Origin: Candidatus Thorarchaeota archaeon
GTDB lineage: Archaea; Asgardarchaeota; Thorarchaeia; Thorarchaeales; Thorarchaeaceae
Reading direction: 5' to 3'
DNA length: 35,933 nucleotides
NCBI GenBank assembly: GCA_003345595.1
Contig: PRDI01000114.1
Span: 1 to 35,933 of the forward strand
Part shown: positions 7,285 through 15,417 of the stretch, in pieces
Position numbering within the stretch: position 1 is the stretch's first letter
How the letters are laid out: the number at the start of each line of letters is the position of its first letter
Translations under genes and position numbers: made by a program
Notes under the pieces: model-generated
Told to the model about the DNA's origin: nothing
Database searches by the model: none
What the model saw: only the letters and a program-made list of their open reading frames with translations

Positions 7285-7755
7285 GTGCAATACTTCGTGG
7301 GCGACCTGCTCGATGACCAAGGGCTAGTCATAACTGGCACCCCTGCATCTGGCCTTCTCACCTGTTTCACTACAATCGACCCGTTCCTTGTTGTGCACCG
7401 CCTGTTCAGCTTCGCCCTCGAGAGCCCCTATCAATTCAGGTTTAGCACAAGGTTCACACCTGTCGAATGCTGTGTGCCATCCACTATCGACGACATCATG
7501 GCTGCAACCGAGAGAATGAAGAACAAGATAGGCGAGAGTGAATCGTTCAGAGTAACAGTCAGACACCGACGTACTGCACTTGACAGCATGAGCGTAGTCA
7601 GAAGTGTAGCCGGTCTGATTTCGCAAAGGGTAGACTTGAAGAAGCCTGACAAGACTGTGTGGATTGAGATTGTTGGTGACCTGACAGGAGTTTCTATACT
7701 TGTGCCTGAGAAAGATATCCTGTCAATAGTAGCTTTGCAGGGCTGTAAGCAGTGA
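7285..7755 (+). CDS. THUMP-domain protein, Tan1-like
   Basis: A 156-residue protein whose C-terminal 90 residues form a THUMP RNA-binding domain: SFRVTVRHRRTALDSM, VVRSVAGLISQRVDLKKPD and KTVWIEIVGDLTGVSIL match the Tan1-type run R-x-R ... VDLKxPD ... IxVEIxxxxxGVSIL. In eukaryotes Tan1 assists the Kre33/NAT10 acetyltransferase in ac4C formation on tRNA. The archaeal homologue of that enzyme is not in this window. Start is GTG (7285). It follows sua5 by 73 bp on the same strand, so a shared tRNA-modification transcript is plausible. Confidence 0.75.
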   Translation: MQYFVGDLLDDQGLVITGTPASGLLTCFTTIDPFLVVHRLFSFALESPYQFRFSTRFTPVECCVPSTIDDIMAATERMKNKIGESESFRVTVRHRRTALDSMSVVRSVAGLISQRVDLKKPDKTVWIEIVGDLTGVSILVPEKDILSIVALQGCKQ

Positions 7756-7781
7756 CTGGTCTCCCGTGCTGAAATCCGGGC

Positions 7782-8363
7782 TCATGTGTCAATCGCTACC
7801 ATCGATACCCGGCTGGCAATACATCTGCAGAGCGCTATGAACATCGCCTCTGGGTCATCAGACTCGCTTACTGACCTAAGCTCAACCTCGCCAATGTTGA
7901 AATGCTCCATGATTCTGCGAAACCGTGCTTCGTCGAGAACGAACGGCGGGTCAACCTCAATACCCGTTTCTCGTATGATACTGGTAACCACTTCTTGGAC
8001 TATCTCAGGTCCTTCTCCGATCACAACGAGAGCAAGAGAGGACATTCCATCACGGACCCCCATAGCGTCTAGTGCAGGACCAATCTGCCTCTGTCCAGAG
8101 GCATAGATGGCTATCTCAATGTCTAATCCTCTTGAAACTGCATAACCCCCAAACCACGCATTGACGGCATTCTGCGCGGCGGAAAGAACATGGAGGCCAC
8201 ATGCAATGAGCGTCGGACTAAGAAACTGGACTGCGAGAGTGTGTGGACGGGTCTGTGAGGCAAGGCTGACCAAGGCGGTCTTGCCTAGGCGCTTGCTGTT
8301 CTTCAGATGTGCAATCCCCACATCGAGGAAGGAGTCCCCACGCATCAGCTTCTCTAGCAGCAT
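7782..8363 (-). CDS. cgi121: KEOPS complex subunit Cgi121
   Basis: Recognised by the Cgi121/TPRKB core: HVLSAAQNAVNAWFGG followed by GLDIEIAIYASGQRQIGPALDAMGV, the stretch that packs against Bud32 in KEOPS, then SSLALVVIGEGPEIVQEV. Cgi121 recruits tRNA and stimulates t6A transfer by Kae1. About 193 residues from ATG 8363; a GTG 18 bp upstream is the alternative. A TTTAA box at 8391-8395 about 30 bp upstream would make the ATG nearly leaderless. It lies 28 bp downstream of the phosphoribosyltransferase and converges on the THUMP gene. Confidence 0.8.
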   Translation of the reverse strand: MLLEKLMRGDSFLDVGIAHLKNSKRLGKTALVSLASQTRPHTLAVQFLSPTLIACGLHVLSAAQNAVNAWFGGYAVSRGLDIEIAIYASGQRQIGPALDAMGVRDGMSSLALVVIGEGPEIVQEVVTSIIRETGIEVDPPFVLDEARFRRIMEHFNIGEVELRSVSESDDPEAMFIALCRCIASRVSMVAIDT

Positions 8364-8391
8364 ATGTCTAGCCCCAGACACACATGGGCGA

Positions 8392-8973
8392 TTAAAGTCG
8401 CTTGATGAAGTAGTCAGTTACAGTGGGATCAAAGCCGACCTCAAACACGAGCTTCTCCCTGATATGTTTCATGTCCATTGATGCATCTTCGGACTTGAAC
8501 TTCTTCACTAGAGCAATGATAGACTCCCGGTTTTCCCAAGGATAGACCGTCCAAGCATCCACTTTCTGTACGTAGTAGTTAGGTGTAATCTTACATGCGG
8601 GTTTGAGTTGCAGCACAGCAGAACGAACCTCACTGGCTCCGAGTCTCTTTATGTAGTCAATTCCATGGACGAGGCTCTCGCCTGTGTCTGCGATCTCGTC
8701 AACCAGCAGGATTTTCTTGCCCTCTATTGGGACAGACAGTGGCTGGGTGACCTTGGGCTCCGGACCCTTTATGCCAATCTCACTGTAGTACTCGATGCGC
8801 ACGTTGAACATTGCACTTGTGTAGAGTACATCTGATAGGATTCTTGCAGGGATCCAGCCGCCCCTCGCAATGCCGACTATCACGTTTGGCTTGAAACCGC
8901 TCTCAACAATGCGCTCTGAGAGCTGAAGCGTCAGGTTATAGACATCCTGCCAACTGAGAATGATATATCGCAT
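8392..8973 (-). CDS. Purine phosphoribosyltransferase (Gpt/Hpt-like)
   Basis: A 193-residue type I phosphoribosyltransferase. The PRPP loop is KILLVDEIADTGESL. The N-terminal part FKPNVIVGIARGGWIPARILSDVL is typical of archaeal Gpt/xanthine-guanine enzymes (P-x-V-I-x-GI-x-RGG-x-x-P-x-R-x-L-x-D). It salvages hypoxanthine, guanine or xanthine with PRPP; which base cannot be told. The start ATG at 8973 is preceded by GGTGAT 8 bp upstream. A TAATTA box at 9021 is shared with hutI on the other strand. Confidence 0.85.
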   Translation of the reverse strand: MRYIILSWQDVYNLTLQLSERIVESGFKPNVIVGIARGGWIPARILSDVLYTSAMFNVRIEYYSEIGIKGPEPKVTQPLSVPIEGKKILLVDEIADTGESLVHGIDYIKRLGASEVRSAVLQLKPACKITPNYYVQKVDAWTVYPWENRESIIALVKKFKSEDASMDMKHIREKLVFEVGFDPTVTDYFIKRL

Positions 8974-9020
8974 CTAGGATATCACCCATGAAGGCCTTGA
9001 ACTGAACTGACCAGCCCCCC

Positions 9021-9028
9021 TAATTAAG
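9021..9028. promoter_or_regulatory. Bidirectional TATA-like box between the phosphoribosyltransferase gene and hutI
   Basis: TAATTAAG reads as an AT-rich promoter box on both strands. It is about 48 bp from the minus-strand start at 8973 and 57-63 bp from the plus-strand start at 9084, the only such box in the 110-bp gap. Confidence 0.4.
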
Positions 9029-9083
9029 GCGGCTCCATGATGGAACAACACAATACAAATCAAGGATACGTTGGAAAGAAGGT

Positions 9084-10361
9084 GTGTGGATTCATTTGAA
9101 GCCAGACCTGCTGCTCACACATATCGGCCAGCTCGCGACGTTACAGGGGAATAGTCTGACCCCTAAGACAGGGGAGAGCATGCGAGAACTCTCAGTCATT
9201 GAAGATGCTGCAATTGCCGTCAAAGACGGGCTGATTGTGGCAGTTGGTGCCACAAGAGATGTGCTATCCCAAGTAACAGAAGAACCTGCTCTTCCGGCTC
9301 TGGAGTTCCCTGATATGCTGGCATTACCAGGATTCGTCGATAGCCACACCCACCTCGTGTTCGCAGGCTCCCGTGAGAACGACTTCACAATGAAGCTGGC
9401 ACAGAAGACGTACATGGAGATTCTGAGAGCGGGTGGAGGAATCTTGAACACTATGAGAGCTACGCGTGCGGCGAGTCGTGATGATCTTTCTCGGATTGCC
9501 TTCACCTTTGCCTCGAACATGCTGTCTTCGGGAACAACGACAATAGAAGCAAAGAGCGGCTACGGCCTCAACACTGCAGACGAAGTGAAGATGCTGGAGG
9601 CAGTGAATTCTCTCCGACAACGCCTTCCTTCAGTACTCGTCAGCACGTTCCTCGGAGCACATGCTGTGCCTCCTGAGTTTGAGGGAAAGACCGATGCCTA
9701 TGTGAATCTCGTCACCAAGCAAATGATTCCTGCAGTGGCCAAACAGAGTCTTGCCAAGTTCTGTGACGTATTCTGTGAGAAAGGAGCCTTTGATGTGGAA
9801 CAGTCGAAACGAATCCTTCTCGCGGCTAAGAGAGCGGGTATGAAACTCAAGGTGCATGCTGATGAAATAGCTCAGTTGGGTGGTGCAGAATTGGCTGCTG
9901 AAGTCGGTGCCGTATCTGCAGACCATCTTCTCATGGCCTCAGACGATGGCTTAGAGGCGATGTTGAAAGCAGGCACTATTGCCACTCTGCTGCCTGCAAC
10001 CGCGTTCAGTCTGAACACGAACTATGCTGATGCACGCAAGATGATTGACATGGGACTCCCCGTGGCACTTGCTACAGACTTCAACCCCAATTGTGCGAAC
10101 GAATCGTTGTTCTTCACACTCGCACTCGCGTGTTACAAGATGAAGATGCATCCTCGCGAAGCGATTGCTGCTGTGACAATCAATGCAGCTCACGCTCTGG
10201 AACTGGAACGTACCGTCGGCAGTATTGAAGTTGGCAAGAGAGCAGACATAGTCATTCTCGACTGCCCAAATCCTGAGTACTTGGCGTATAGGTTTGGCGT
10301 GAATCTGGTGCATACGGTCATAGCAGGCGGCGAGGTTGTCAATACGAAACTAGGCCCTTAG
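9084..10361 (+). CDS. hutI: Imidazolonepropionase
   Basis: Third enzyme of histidine degradation; hydrolyses 4-imidazolone-5-propionate to N-formimino-glutamate. A 425-residue amidohydrolase with the metal motif GFVDSHTHLVFAGSRENDF, the substrate segment GGGILNTMRATRAAS, KVHADEIAQLGGAELAAE (metal His), SADHLLMAS and LATDFNPN (catalytic Asp). These are all specific to HutI among amidohydrolases. Length is close to the family norm of about 410. Start is GTG at 9084 with AAGG a few bases upstream. It converges on hutH with a 37-bp gap. Confidence 0.95.
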   Translation: MWIHLKPDLLLTHIGQLATLQGNSLTPKTGESMRELSVIEDAAIAVKDGLIVAVGATRDVLSQVTEEPALPALEFPDMLALPGFVDSHTHLVFAGSRENDFTMKLAQKTYMEILRAGGGILNTMRATRAASRDDLSRIAFTFASNMLSSGTTTIEAKSGYGLNTADEVKMLEAVNSLRQRLPSVLVSTFLGAHAVPPEFEGKTDAYVNLVTKQMIPAVAKQSLAKFCDVFCEKGAFDVEQSKRILLAAKRAGMKLKVHADEIAQLGGAELAAEVGAVSADHLLMASDDGLEAMLKAGTIATLLPATAFSLNTNYADARKMIDMGLPVALATDFNPNCANESLFFTLALACYKMKMHPREAIAAVTINAAHALELERTVGSIEVGKRADIVILDCPNPEYLAYRFGVNLVHTVIAGGEVVNTKLGP

Positions 10362-10398
10362 AACACTAATGCATCCGTAACAATCCAAGCGCCAAATC

Positions 10399-11940
10399 CT
10401 AATCGTCAAAGAGAGGACCTGTGGCCTTTTCCACCTCTTGGACTATGAACCCAGACATCATCAGATCTCGAATCTTCGAGATATCAACAGTCAGTTGTCT
10501 GTCACCCTCAAGAGTCTTCACAGAAGACCGAATAACTTCCATCGCTTTCTGAAGAGGTTCTGAGGGTTTCAGAGGCGATAACAGGTCTATGCCTTGAGCA
10601 GCACACATGTACTCAATGGCGATGACGTTTCTGGCGTTTTCAAGGATTTGTGATGCCTTGCGTGCGGCTATGGTGCCCATGCTGACATGGTCTTCTTGGT
10701 CTGCACTCGTGGGTATCGAGTCCACGCTTGCTGGATGTGCCAAGACCTTGTTTTCTGACACAAGAGCCGCAGCAGTGTATTGGGCAATCATCATCCCGGA
10801 CTCGAGGCCGCCCTCGCGTGTCAGGAATGCCGGTAGCCCGCTGAGCTTAGAGTCCACAAGTCGATTCGTTCTTCTCTCTGACATGTTGGCTATCGCAGAT
10901 AGCGCTATGCCAAGAAAATCCATGGCCTGTGCCACAGGTTCACCGTGGAAGTTGCCGCCAGAGATCACCTCTCCTGTTTCCGGGAAGACAAGCGGATTGT
11001 CTGTCGCAGAGTTGATCTCCGTTTCGATGACCTTTCTCACGTGCCTGACTGTATCGAGCGATGCACCAAGCACTTGAGGAATACAGCGGAGCGTGTATGC
11101 ATCTTGGACCTTACCACAGTTCGCATGGGACCTGTTAATCTCACTGTCTACCAGGATAGCTCTAAGAGCCCTAGCAACATCTGTCTGCCCCTCATGAGGA
11201 CGTACCGAATGTATCTGTTCGTCAAATGCTCTCCTAGTTCCTCTCAGCGCCTCTAGACTCAGTGCAGCAGCAACTGTAGCGTCTTTCACCAGACCAACCG
11301 CATCATAGACTGCCAGCGCACCCACGGCTGTCATGGGCTGAGTGCCATTAATCAGGGAAACACCTTCCTTGGCTTCCAGAACGAGAGGCTTGATTCCTGC
11401 CCTTTTCATGGCGGTAAGTCCGTTTAGCTGCTTGCCATCATAGTAGGCCTCTCCCTCTCCAATCAGAACTAGGACCATGTGTGCGAGAGGAGCGAGGTCA
11501 CCACTTGAGCCGACGGAGCCCTGTTGTGGTACAACAGGTGTCACGGACAGATTCAGCATGCTGAGCAGCGTGTCAATAACAGTAGGACGTACACCCGAGT
11601 ATCCCTTTGCGAGCGCATTGGCCCTCAGAAGCATCATTCCCCGGACCACATCATGTGAGAAAGGAGCGCCGACTCCGACGCTATGGCTACGGACCAGATT
11701 GAGCTGCAAACGTGATAGGTCGCTCTTCGCGATTGCCACTTGGGCTAGGTCTCCGAAGCCCGTGTTAACTCCGTATACTGTGCGGCCTTCCCTCACGGCG
11801 GCCTCCACGACATCACGACTACGCAAGACCTTGCCACGTGCGGAGTCTGCAAGCTCAGTGGGCTCTGCATCCCTTGCGACACGGACAACATCCTTGATAG
11901 TGAGACTCTCACCATCTACCATCACAGTCACGGAAATCAC
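10399..11940 (-). CDS. hutH: Histidine ammonia-lyase
   Basis: Deaminates histidine to urocanate. A 513-residue member of the MIO-lyase family with YGVNTGFGDLAQ (catalytic Tyr56), NLVRSHSVGVG (His86, the histidine-binding His of true HAL), GGNFHGEPVAQAMDF and SADQEDHVSMG (Glu for the imidazole). These favour histidine rather than phenylalanine or tyrosine. The tripeptide that cyclises to the MIO cofactor reads Ser-Ser-Gly (145-147, GSVGSSGDLAPLAH) instead of the usual Ala-Ser-Gly; the codons are TCA AGT GGT. The start is GTG at 11940, or ATG at 11922. Confidence 0.95.
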   Translation of the reverse strand: MISVTVMVDGESLTIKDVVRVARDAEPTELADSARGKVLRSRDVVEAAVREGRTVYGVNTGFGDLAQVAIAKSDLSRLQLNLVRSHSVGVGAPFSHDVVRGMMLLRANALAKGYSGVRPTVIDTLLSMLNLSVTPVVPQQGSVGSSGDLAPLAHMVLVLIGEGEAYYDGKQLNGLTAMKRAGIKPLVLEAKEGVSLINGTQPMTAVGALAVYDAVGLVKDATVAAALSLEALRGTRRAFDEQIHSVRPHEGQTDVARALRAILVDSEINRSHANCGKVQDAYTLRCIPQVLGASLDTVRHVRKVIETEINSATDNPLVFPETGEVISGGNFHGEPVAQAMDFLGIALSAIANMSERRTNRLVDSKLSGLPAFLTREGGLESGMMIAQYTAAALVSENKVLAHPASVDSIPTSADQEDHVSMGTIAARKASQILENARNVIAIEYMCAAQGIDLLSPLKPSEPLQKAMEVIRSSVKTLEGDRQLTVDISKIRDLMMSGFIVQEVEKATGPLFDD

Positions 11941-12560
11941 CGTCCAATCTGAACAGGAATAGCGGGGACGCTTAGTATCAGTCCTGCGAGGAACGACACT
12001 GAGAAGCTTATGAATCTGAGCTATGTCCCTTGCGATGCATATGTGCGATTATGTCTGGTTCCGGGACGCATAGCGGAAGCACTCCAGGCTCCCTTTCGCA
12101 ATCGGCAGCTATCGGCGCAGTACGTTTTCACGCCTGAGAGCCAGCAGAGGACATAGATGTGTGCTCTCGCCTGCCCCCAGTCAGACAGTAGAGCACAGCC
12201 GAAAACAGTATGATGAACAACAATAGCCCCAACGTTTCTGGTGACAGTTGCATGATCTCCGACCACAAATACGTCGCGAGCGTATTCGAATAAACTCTTT
12301 GCTGACCTTCGTACTCGTGGTGATGCACGTCTTCGACCGTTTAGCAGATGCAGGAGATCCCTCCCAAACCAAGGACGTCGTGCCCGGTGACCACCTGTAG
12401 TCGGAGCACGAACACCTGAAGGATACTGGTGGATAGGCGTCTCTATACTCTCTGACAGAGCGGCTTTCATAAGACGTCATTACGAAATGCAGGCGGCGGT
12501 AATCTTTATCAGAGATGAAACAGAATAGCAGACGAATGATTGCATTTCGGGGGATATGCA
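11941..12560. other. 620-bp divergent intergenic region with one possible small gene
   Basis: Apart from the small membrane-protein candidate at 12128-12253, I see no convincing gene, tRNA or repeat. Overlapping minus-strand frames here (to 149 residues) are Arg/Ser-rich without family character. The region should hold the hutH promoter (an AT-rich GATACTAAG stretch near 11970 on the minus strand) and the promoter of the gene starting at 12561. Confidence 0.4.
12128..12253 (-). CDS. Possible 41-aa single-helix membrane peptide
   Basis: From ATG at 12253 the frame encodes MQLSPETLGLLLFIILFSAV, then LYCLTGGRREH and a short Ser-rich tail: one clean transmembrane helix with a basic cytoplasmic flank. 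A GGAG lies 5 bp before the ATG and an AT-rich TTTATT sequence lies about 40 bp upstream. Such small proteins are common but hard to prove from one sequence, and the call rests on the hydrophobic helix and ribosome site alone. Confidence 0.3.
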   Translation of the reverse strand: MQLSPETLGLLLFIILFSAVLYCLTGGRREHTSMSSAGSQA

Positions 12561-13238
12561 ATGGCTGAGTTTGAGAGTCCGGCTGTTGTCGTCCAGGATA
12601 GTAGGAAAGCGAGTGAGCCATTGTCACGGGTGACAGCTAAGTTCCTTTTGCATGGCTTCGTAGCAACAGGTATTGTGCTGGGCTTCCTTATCCTGAGCCT
12701 CGCTCTTAGCTCGCCATATTTCTACCTCAGGTGGGGAGGAGTCATCAACTATGATCTTGCCCTCTTCCTGGAGGCAGGTGCGTTTCTGGCGTTCGGCGTC
12801 CTGAAGGGACTCGTCGACAGGAGAATCGGGCGGGCCTTCTGGTCAGTGTCCAAGAACTCATTGCTGGCTGACATGTTCATCCGGGGACCCACGGCGTTGG
12901 CCATCTCGTGGGCTTTTGCTATCTTCGTGGCAAGCCCTGTCATATCTGCGCTATTCCCTGATTTAGTGTGGGCAGGCGACCTCTACAGGGTAGGTGCGTT
13001 AGTCCTATTCGTGTTATTGATTACTCCGTGGAATGGCCTAGTGGCAGTGGCGACAATTCGCTGGCAGTTTGGTAATCTGGACGAGGTGGAAACAGGCACA
13101 ACTACCACTCTCGGTACCTGTCCATTCTGCAAGGCGGCATATCACTATTCGCCCAGTGCCATAGTTGAAGGGCAAGTGAGATGCCAGAATTGTGGCAAGT
13201 CGTTTCGTCTTTTGGCAGAGGGGCCGAGTGTCGGCTAG
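12561..13238 (+). CDS. Four-helix membrane protein with C-terminal zinc ribbon
   Basis: About 225 residues. Four hydrophobic segments (FVATGIVLGFLILSLAL; LALFLEAGAFLAFGVL; ALAISWAFAIFVASPVI; VGALVLFVLLITPWNGLV) are followed by a cytoplasmic zinc ribbon with CPFC and CQNC pairs (C-P-F-C ... C-Q-N-C-G-K-S-F). ATG 12561 is preceded by GGGGGA at 6 bp; a TTG codon at 12540 is in frame but unlikely. The family is not recognised. Membrane-plus-ribbon proteins of this shape are frequent in archaea and usually uncharacterised. It lies between hutH and hutU and converges on hutU with a 15-bp gap, with no evident link to histidine. Confidence 0.7.
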   Translation: MAEFESPAVVVQDSRKASEPLSRVTAKFLLHGFVATGIVLGFLILSLALSSPYFYLRWGGVINYDLALFLEAGAFLAFGVLKGLVDRRIGRAFWSVSKNSLLADMFIRGPTALAISWAFAIFVASPVISALFPDLVWAGDLYRVGALVLFVLLITPWNGLVAVATIRWQFGNLDEVETGTTTTLGTCPFCKAAYHYSPSAIVEGQVRCQNCGKSFRLLAEGPSVG

Positions 13239-13253
13239 ACATCGATGGAGCCA

Positions 13254-15299
13254 CTAGTCCTTCTCAATGGCCTTTCTAACCAGATCCTCAATCAGTCCGT
13301 CTTCTGGTAGGAACGGTAGCGTGATGTGGCCCCTGTTCCCCATGGCTTCGTTCCAGGTGGCTGCGGTTTCGAGAGCATGCTTGTTCGTTGCCCAAGCTCG
13401 GCGCGCTACACCGCCCATCACATCCCAGTCTAGTGCTGACCGGGTGATGTCGTCAACTCTCGGAGTGCCATCCAGAACCAAACCGAAGCCCCCATTGATG
13501 GCCTTTCCAGTGCCCACGCCACCACCGTTTGACAGGACACACAGAGCCATCCCACGCGCTGCATTGCCGGCCCAGCACTGATGAGCCATATCACTCATGA
13601 CATTGCTGCCATCGCGGATGTTCGCCGTCTCTCTGAATGGAGAGTCCGTGCCTCCAGTGTCATGATGATCTCTACCGAGCATCACTGGGCCAATCTTACC
13701 TTCGCGGACCATCTTGTTGAACTCTAAGGCGATCTTGACTCTGCCCTTTGCATCTGCATACAGAATCCTTGCCTGCGATCCGACAACCAAGTTGTGGCTC
13801 TCTGCGTCGCGAATCCAGACGTAGTTGTCACGGTCCTGTCCTCGCCCAGAAGGGTCTATACAGGACATCGCAGCCTTGTCTGTCGCTACAAGGTCTTCAT
13901 GCTTTCCGCTGAGGCAGACCCAGCGGAATGGACCATACCCGTAGTCGAAGCAGACGGGACCCATGATGTCTTCCACATAAGAAGGAAAGACGAAGCCGTC
14001 CATGGTGTCCTGTCCATTCTTGGCAATCGCCTTGACGCCTGCATCGAATACGGCCTTCATGAAGCTGTTACCATAGTCCCAGAAATGAGTGCCACGCTTC
14101 GTCATTGCAAGGATAAGCTCGAACTGCTTGCGTAGCGACGCGTCTACCAGTTGTCCAAACCGTACGCGATCGTTCTTCAGAAGCTCCCTACCCTCATCGA
14201 AGGTGACCCCTTGAGGAGTGTAGCCGCCCCCATAGACATCGTGACATGAAGTCTGGTCTGAGGCCAGCTCTATCGGAACCCTATAATCTACCACATATTG
14301 CCACAGGTCAACAACGTTGCCATAGTAGCCGATTGAGATTGGCTCCTTCTTCTTTCGATATTGGCTGACCCATTCGAACACTTCCCTGAGGTCTCCCGAC
14401 CATTTGCTCAGCCAACCCTGTTCCCTGCGTGTTTCTATACGACTCTTGTCAACCTCAGCAATAACGCCAATGCCGCCTGCAATCTCGACGGCCTTCGCCT
14501 GGGCGCCGCTCATGCCACCCAGACCTGAAGACAAGTAGACCTTGCCGCGCAGGTCTTGGTTCTGGGAATTCCCAAGGTAGAGACGGCCTGCGTTGAGCAA
14601 AGTGATGTATGTGCCGTGCACAATCCCTTGCGGCCCTATGTACATCCACCCTCCGGCGGTCATCTGTGCATAGTTTGCGACCCCCAGGGCAGCGGCACGA
14701 TGGAACCCATCAGGGGTGTCGAACATACCAACCATCAGCCCGTTCGTTGATATCACTCGAGGCGCATTCCTGTGAGACGGGAAGAGACCAACGGGATGTC
14801 CGGAACTGACAACCAACGTCTGGTCCGTGGTCATTGTTTCAAGGTACTTCTTGATGAGCTGGAATTGCATCCAGTTCTGGCACACTTGCCCGCTCTCGCC
14901 GTACGTAACAAGCTCGTAGGGATACAGCGCGATTTCGTAGCTCACATTATTGTCCATCATCAACTGTATTGCTCTGCCCTCGAGAATACCCTTGTACTCA
15001 CCCACAGGCTTCGCGCTTATGGCGCCAGCCGGACGATACCGATAACCGTAGATCCGTCCACGGGTCATCAACTCGCTCAGAAACTCGGGCGCGAGCTTTG
15101 CATGCAGATTCTCAGGTATGTACCTGAGAGCGTTCTTGACTGCCAGCACTGTTTCTTGCTGGCTCAGGCTGAAACCCCTGTCAGGAGCTCTCCTGTACTT
15201 GGTGTCAAAAACAGGATTAGGAGGAAGCTCTGAGAAGAGCTTTACCGTCATTACCTTGGGCACGCTAGTTTTCACGAGAATCACGCCCTGACGCTTCAC
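13254..15299 (-). CDS. hutU: Urocanate hydratase (urocanase), long UROC1-like form
   Basis: Converts urocanate to imidazolonepropionate using tightly bound NAD+. At 681 residues it belongs to the long urocanase form seen in animal UROC1 (about 676) rather than the bacterial HutU of about 555. Diagnostic stretches: NALRYIPENLHAKLAPEF near the N-terminus, SGHPVGLFPSHRNAPR, QMTAGGWMYIGPQGIVHGT, GLGGMSGAQAKAVEIAGG (NAD-binding), ELASDQTSCHDVYGGGYTPQ, PFRWVCLSGKHEDL, GRDHHDTGGTDSPFRETANI and SNGGGVGTGKAINGGFGLVL. The start is GTG 15299, or ATG 15251, which also has AAGGT just upstream. Confidence 0.95.
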   Translation of the reverse strand: MKRQGVILVKTSVPKVMTVKLFSELPPNPVFDTKYRRAPDRGFSLSQQETVLAVKNALRYIPENLHAKLAPEFLSELMTRGRIYGYRYRPAGAISAKPVGEYKGILEGRAIQLMMDNNVSYEIALYPYELVTYGESGQVCQNWMQFQLIKKYLETMTTDQTLVVSSGHPVGLFPSHRNAPRVISTNGLMVGMFDTPDGFHRAAALGVANYAQMTAGGWMYIGPQGIVHGTYITLLNAGRLYLGNSQNQDLRGKVYLSSGLGGMSGAQAKAVEIAGGIGVIAEVDKSRIETRREQGWLSKWSGDLREVFEWVSQYRKKKEPISIGYYGNVVDLWQYVVDYRVPIELASDQTSCHDVYGGGYTPQGVTFDEGRELLKNDRVRFGQLVDASLRKQFELILAMTKRGTHFWDYGNSFMKAVFDAGVKAIAKNGQDTMDGFVFPSYVEDIMGPVCFDYGYGPFRWVCLSGKHEDLVATDKAAMSCIDPSGRGQDRDNYVWIRDAESHNLVVGSQARILYADAKGRVKIALEFNKMVREGKIGPVMLGRDHHDTGGTDSPFRETANIRDGSNVMSDMAHQCWAGNAARGMALCVLSNGGGVGTGKAINGGFGLVLDGTPRVDDITRSALDWDVMGGVARRAWATNKHALETAATWNEAMGNRGHITLPFLPEDGLIEDLVRKAIEKD

Positions 15300-15364
15300 A
15301 TCTACGGTCCAGCCGCCTCATAAAGGAGTCTTCGCGAATGTTAGACGGTTTCTGAATCCACCCG

Positions 15365-15397
15365 TTTTGCCTTTCGTCTAAAGGCACTCTGGCAAAA
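15365..15397 (-). promoter_or_regulatory. Pair of mutually exclusive hairpins upstream of hutU
   Basis: TTTTGCC (15365-15371) can pair with GGCAAAA (15391-15397), while GCCTTT (15369-15374) can pair with AAAGGC (15380-15385) around a 5-nt loop. The two stems share bases, so only one can form. The element lies between the end of the gene at 15418 and the hutU start. It may terminate the upstream transcript or affect hutU expression; position is the only evidence. Confidence 0.3.
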
Positions 15398-15417
15398 TGC
15401 CTCGGACCGAGTACGTT

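Noticed and set aside
12021..12627. Two overlapping minus-strand frames of about 149 residues in the hutH upstream gap
   Set aside because: Arg/Ser-rich composition, no motif, mutual overlap and overlap with the start of the next gene suggest chance frames.
9084..15299. hutI, hutH and hutU as one operon
   Set aside because: hutI converges on hutH, and a plus-strand gene lies between hutH and hutU, so they cannot be a single transcript.
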